From Oceanospirillaceae bacterium (GTDB taxonomy: Bacteria; Pseudomonadota; Gammaproteobacteria; Pseudomonadales; Oceanobacteraceae): a stretch of DNA of 64,000 bases. A model generated the notes under the pieces. That model was not told where the DNA came from, searched no databases, and saw only the letters and a program-made list of their open reading frames with translations. Position numbers and translations under genes: made by a program. This document shows positions 63,148 to 64,000 of the stretch, piece by piece. The stretch lies in the NCBI GenBank assembly GCA_002723385.1, contig PBNY01000096.1, positions 58,096 through 122,095 of the forward strand, given 5' to 3'. Positions within the stretch are counted from its first letter, which is position 1. Every line of letters starts with the position of its first letter.

Positions 63148-64000
63148 TCAGGTAAACTGCCCCAGCACTCCGTGATACAGCGGAATTCCGACAATCACGT
63201 TGAACGGAAAGGTAATTCCGAGCGACAGCAACATTGCCAGGCCGATATTGGCGTTCGGTATTGCGGTTCGTATCGCCGCCGGTGCCGCAATGTAGGATGC
63301 ACTGGCCACCAACGTCGACAACACCAATACGGAACCTTCAGGCAATCCCAACGCCATTCCTACCGACATGCCCACCAGTGCGAGCACCATCGGCGTCACC
63401 AGAGCAAAAATCAGCAAGCGCCATTGATGCCATGGCACAGGACGCAGGGTTTCAGCGGCCGTCAAACCCATTTCGAGCAGGAACAACGCCAGCACAGCCT
63501 TGAACGCGCCGGTAAAGAGTTCCGTCACCCCCGCTCCCTGATCCGGGCCGTACATCCAGCCAATCAGCACGCCACCAGCCAGCAGAATCACGCCCCGGTT
63601 GGTCAGGGTCTCATGCCAGAGGGCACTGGATGAGCCGACTTCTACCTGCTCATCACTATCGCCGGTACGGCTGGTGATAAAACGTCGGTACAGGGCCAGG
63701 GCCACCAGAATCGCCGGTAGTTCCAGCATCACCAGATACAAGGTCGCCTGACCGCCGACATCCAGACTGTTGGTATCGGCATAAGCGATCACGACCGCAA
63801 AGGTGCCGGCACTCACCGAGCCGTAATGCGCCGCCAGACTGGCGCTGTCGGCGAGATTCAATCCAGCCAGCTTGCGCAGAGCCGGGATCAGTAACAACGG
63901 AATCACGGCACCGATGGATGCAACCACCAGCAGCTCCAGCACCAGTGACCAGTGCACAGCACCGTGCAACGCCATACCGCCTTTGAGGCCGATGGTGAGC
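63148..64000 (-). CDS. SbtA-type sodium-dependent bicarbonate transporter, N terminus cut by window edge
   Basis: At least 284 residues; the frame stays open to 64000 through LTIGLKGGMALHGAVHW, so the methionine at 63975 is internal. About eight hydrophobic helices. Family signatures LAAHYGSVSAGTFAVVIAYAD and FLLEMGLTAAETLRPVP, then LATLVASASYIAAPAAIR-like LSTLVASASYIAAPAAIRTAIP. Imports bicarbonate with Na+. Paired with carbonic anhydrase; the regulator SbtB, a PII-like protein, is not downstream here. Confidence 0.9.
   Translation of the reverse strand, partial: LTIGLKGGMALHGAVHWSLVLELLVVASIGAVIPLLLIPALRKLAGLNLADSASLAAHYGSVSAGTFAVVIAYADTNSLDVGGQATLYLVMLELPAILVALALYRRFITSRTGDSDEQVEVGSSSALWHETLTNRGVILLAGGVLIGWMYGPDQGAGVTELFTGAFKAVLALFLLEMGLTAAETLRPVPWHQWRLLIFALVTPMVLALVGMSVGMALGLPEGSVLVLSTLVASASYIAAPAAIRTAIPNANIGLAMLLSLGITFPFNVIVGIPLYHGVLGQFT

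Noticed and set aside
1..64000. Search for rRNA and tRNA genes
   Set aside because: No cloverleaf with T-arm GGTTCGA-type signature and CCA end, and no rRNA-like segment was recognised by eye in the intergenic regions.

Overview
The window comes from a chromosome of a gammaproteobacterium, most likely a marine Oceanospirillales-type organism. This rests on gene order: ffh–ypjD–corB, rpsF–rpsR–DUF2232–rplI followed by dnaB, a ybbA/ybbP–tesA block, a lipase with its lipase-specific foldase, and an ExeM-type extracellular nuclease with a GlyGly-CTERM tail. The genus cannot be settled from the sequence alone. No rRNA, tRNA, transposase or CRISPR array was seen.

Layout. 1-7.8 kb holds a hybrid histidine kinase cut by the left edge, ffh, ypjD, corB and metG. 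7.8-11 kb is a small accessory patch: an AT-rich exported hypothetical protein, about 500 bp with no gene, a YeeE/YedE transporter pair and a secreted hypothetical. 11-19 kb carries an orphan periplasmic binding protein, an SLC13 permease, a Tim44-domain protein, an EAL-CBS-GGDEF protein frameshifted at a run of eight G, dapC and sufE. 19-23 kb carries a secreted collagen-like protein, then a redoxin, an HvfX/DoxX protein, an HvfA-type Cys-rich RiPP precursor and an ECF sigma/zinc anti-sigma pair. 23-28 kb holds two GNAT proteins, dnaB and the S6/S18/L9 operon with a promoter and structured leader. 28-33 kb holds a Fur-box gene pair that includes a flavodoxin-like protein without the usual FMN loop, and a compact chemosensory set (CheX, CheY, and a PilJ-PAS-Hpt-HATPase kinase). 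33-47.5 kb is mostly housekeeping and secretion: nuclease, COG0523 GTPase, lone metalloprotease, ABC permease and ATPase, tesA, inositol phosphatase, lipase and foldase, glutathione peroxidase, GAF protein, DksA-like protein and haloacid dehalogenase.

47.6-58.2 kb is the most unusual region. A WYL-domain regulator overlaps by ATGA a 1042-aa HerA/DUF87-like ATPase with a Ser-rich linker. Then come three uncharacterised proteins, two of them joined by ATGA overlaps, and a 940-aa Hsp70/actin-fold protein with an unusual AT-rich N-terminal extension. Small zinc-ribbon proteins stand at both ends, and a convergent HEPN-like gene closes the block. Two matching inverted repeats sit just upstream of the first zinc-ribbon gene and of the WYL gene. 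I read this as a candidate, possibly undescribed, defence or stress-response system; no function is shown.

58-64 kb holds a potassium channel, an OsmC–heme protein–rhodanese group, an M17 aminopeptidase, a beta-carbonic anhydrase and an SbtA-type bicarbonate transporter cut by the right edge.

A second system of interest is the HvfA/HvfX locus: it has precursor, membrane protein and sigma/anti-sigma regulators, but no MNIO (DUF692) or DUF2063 maturation gene anywhere in the window.
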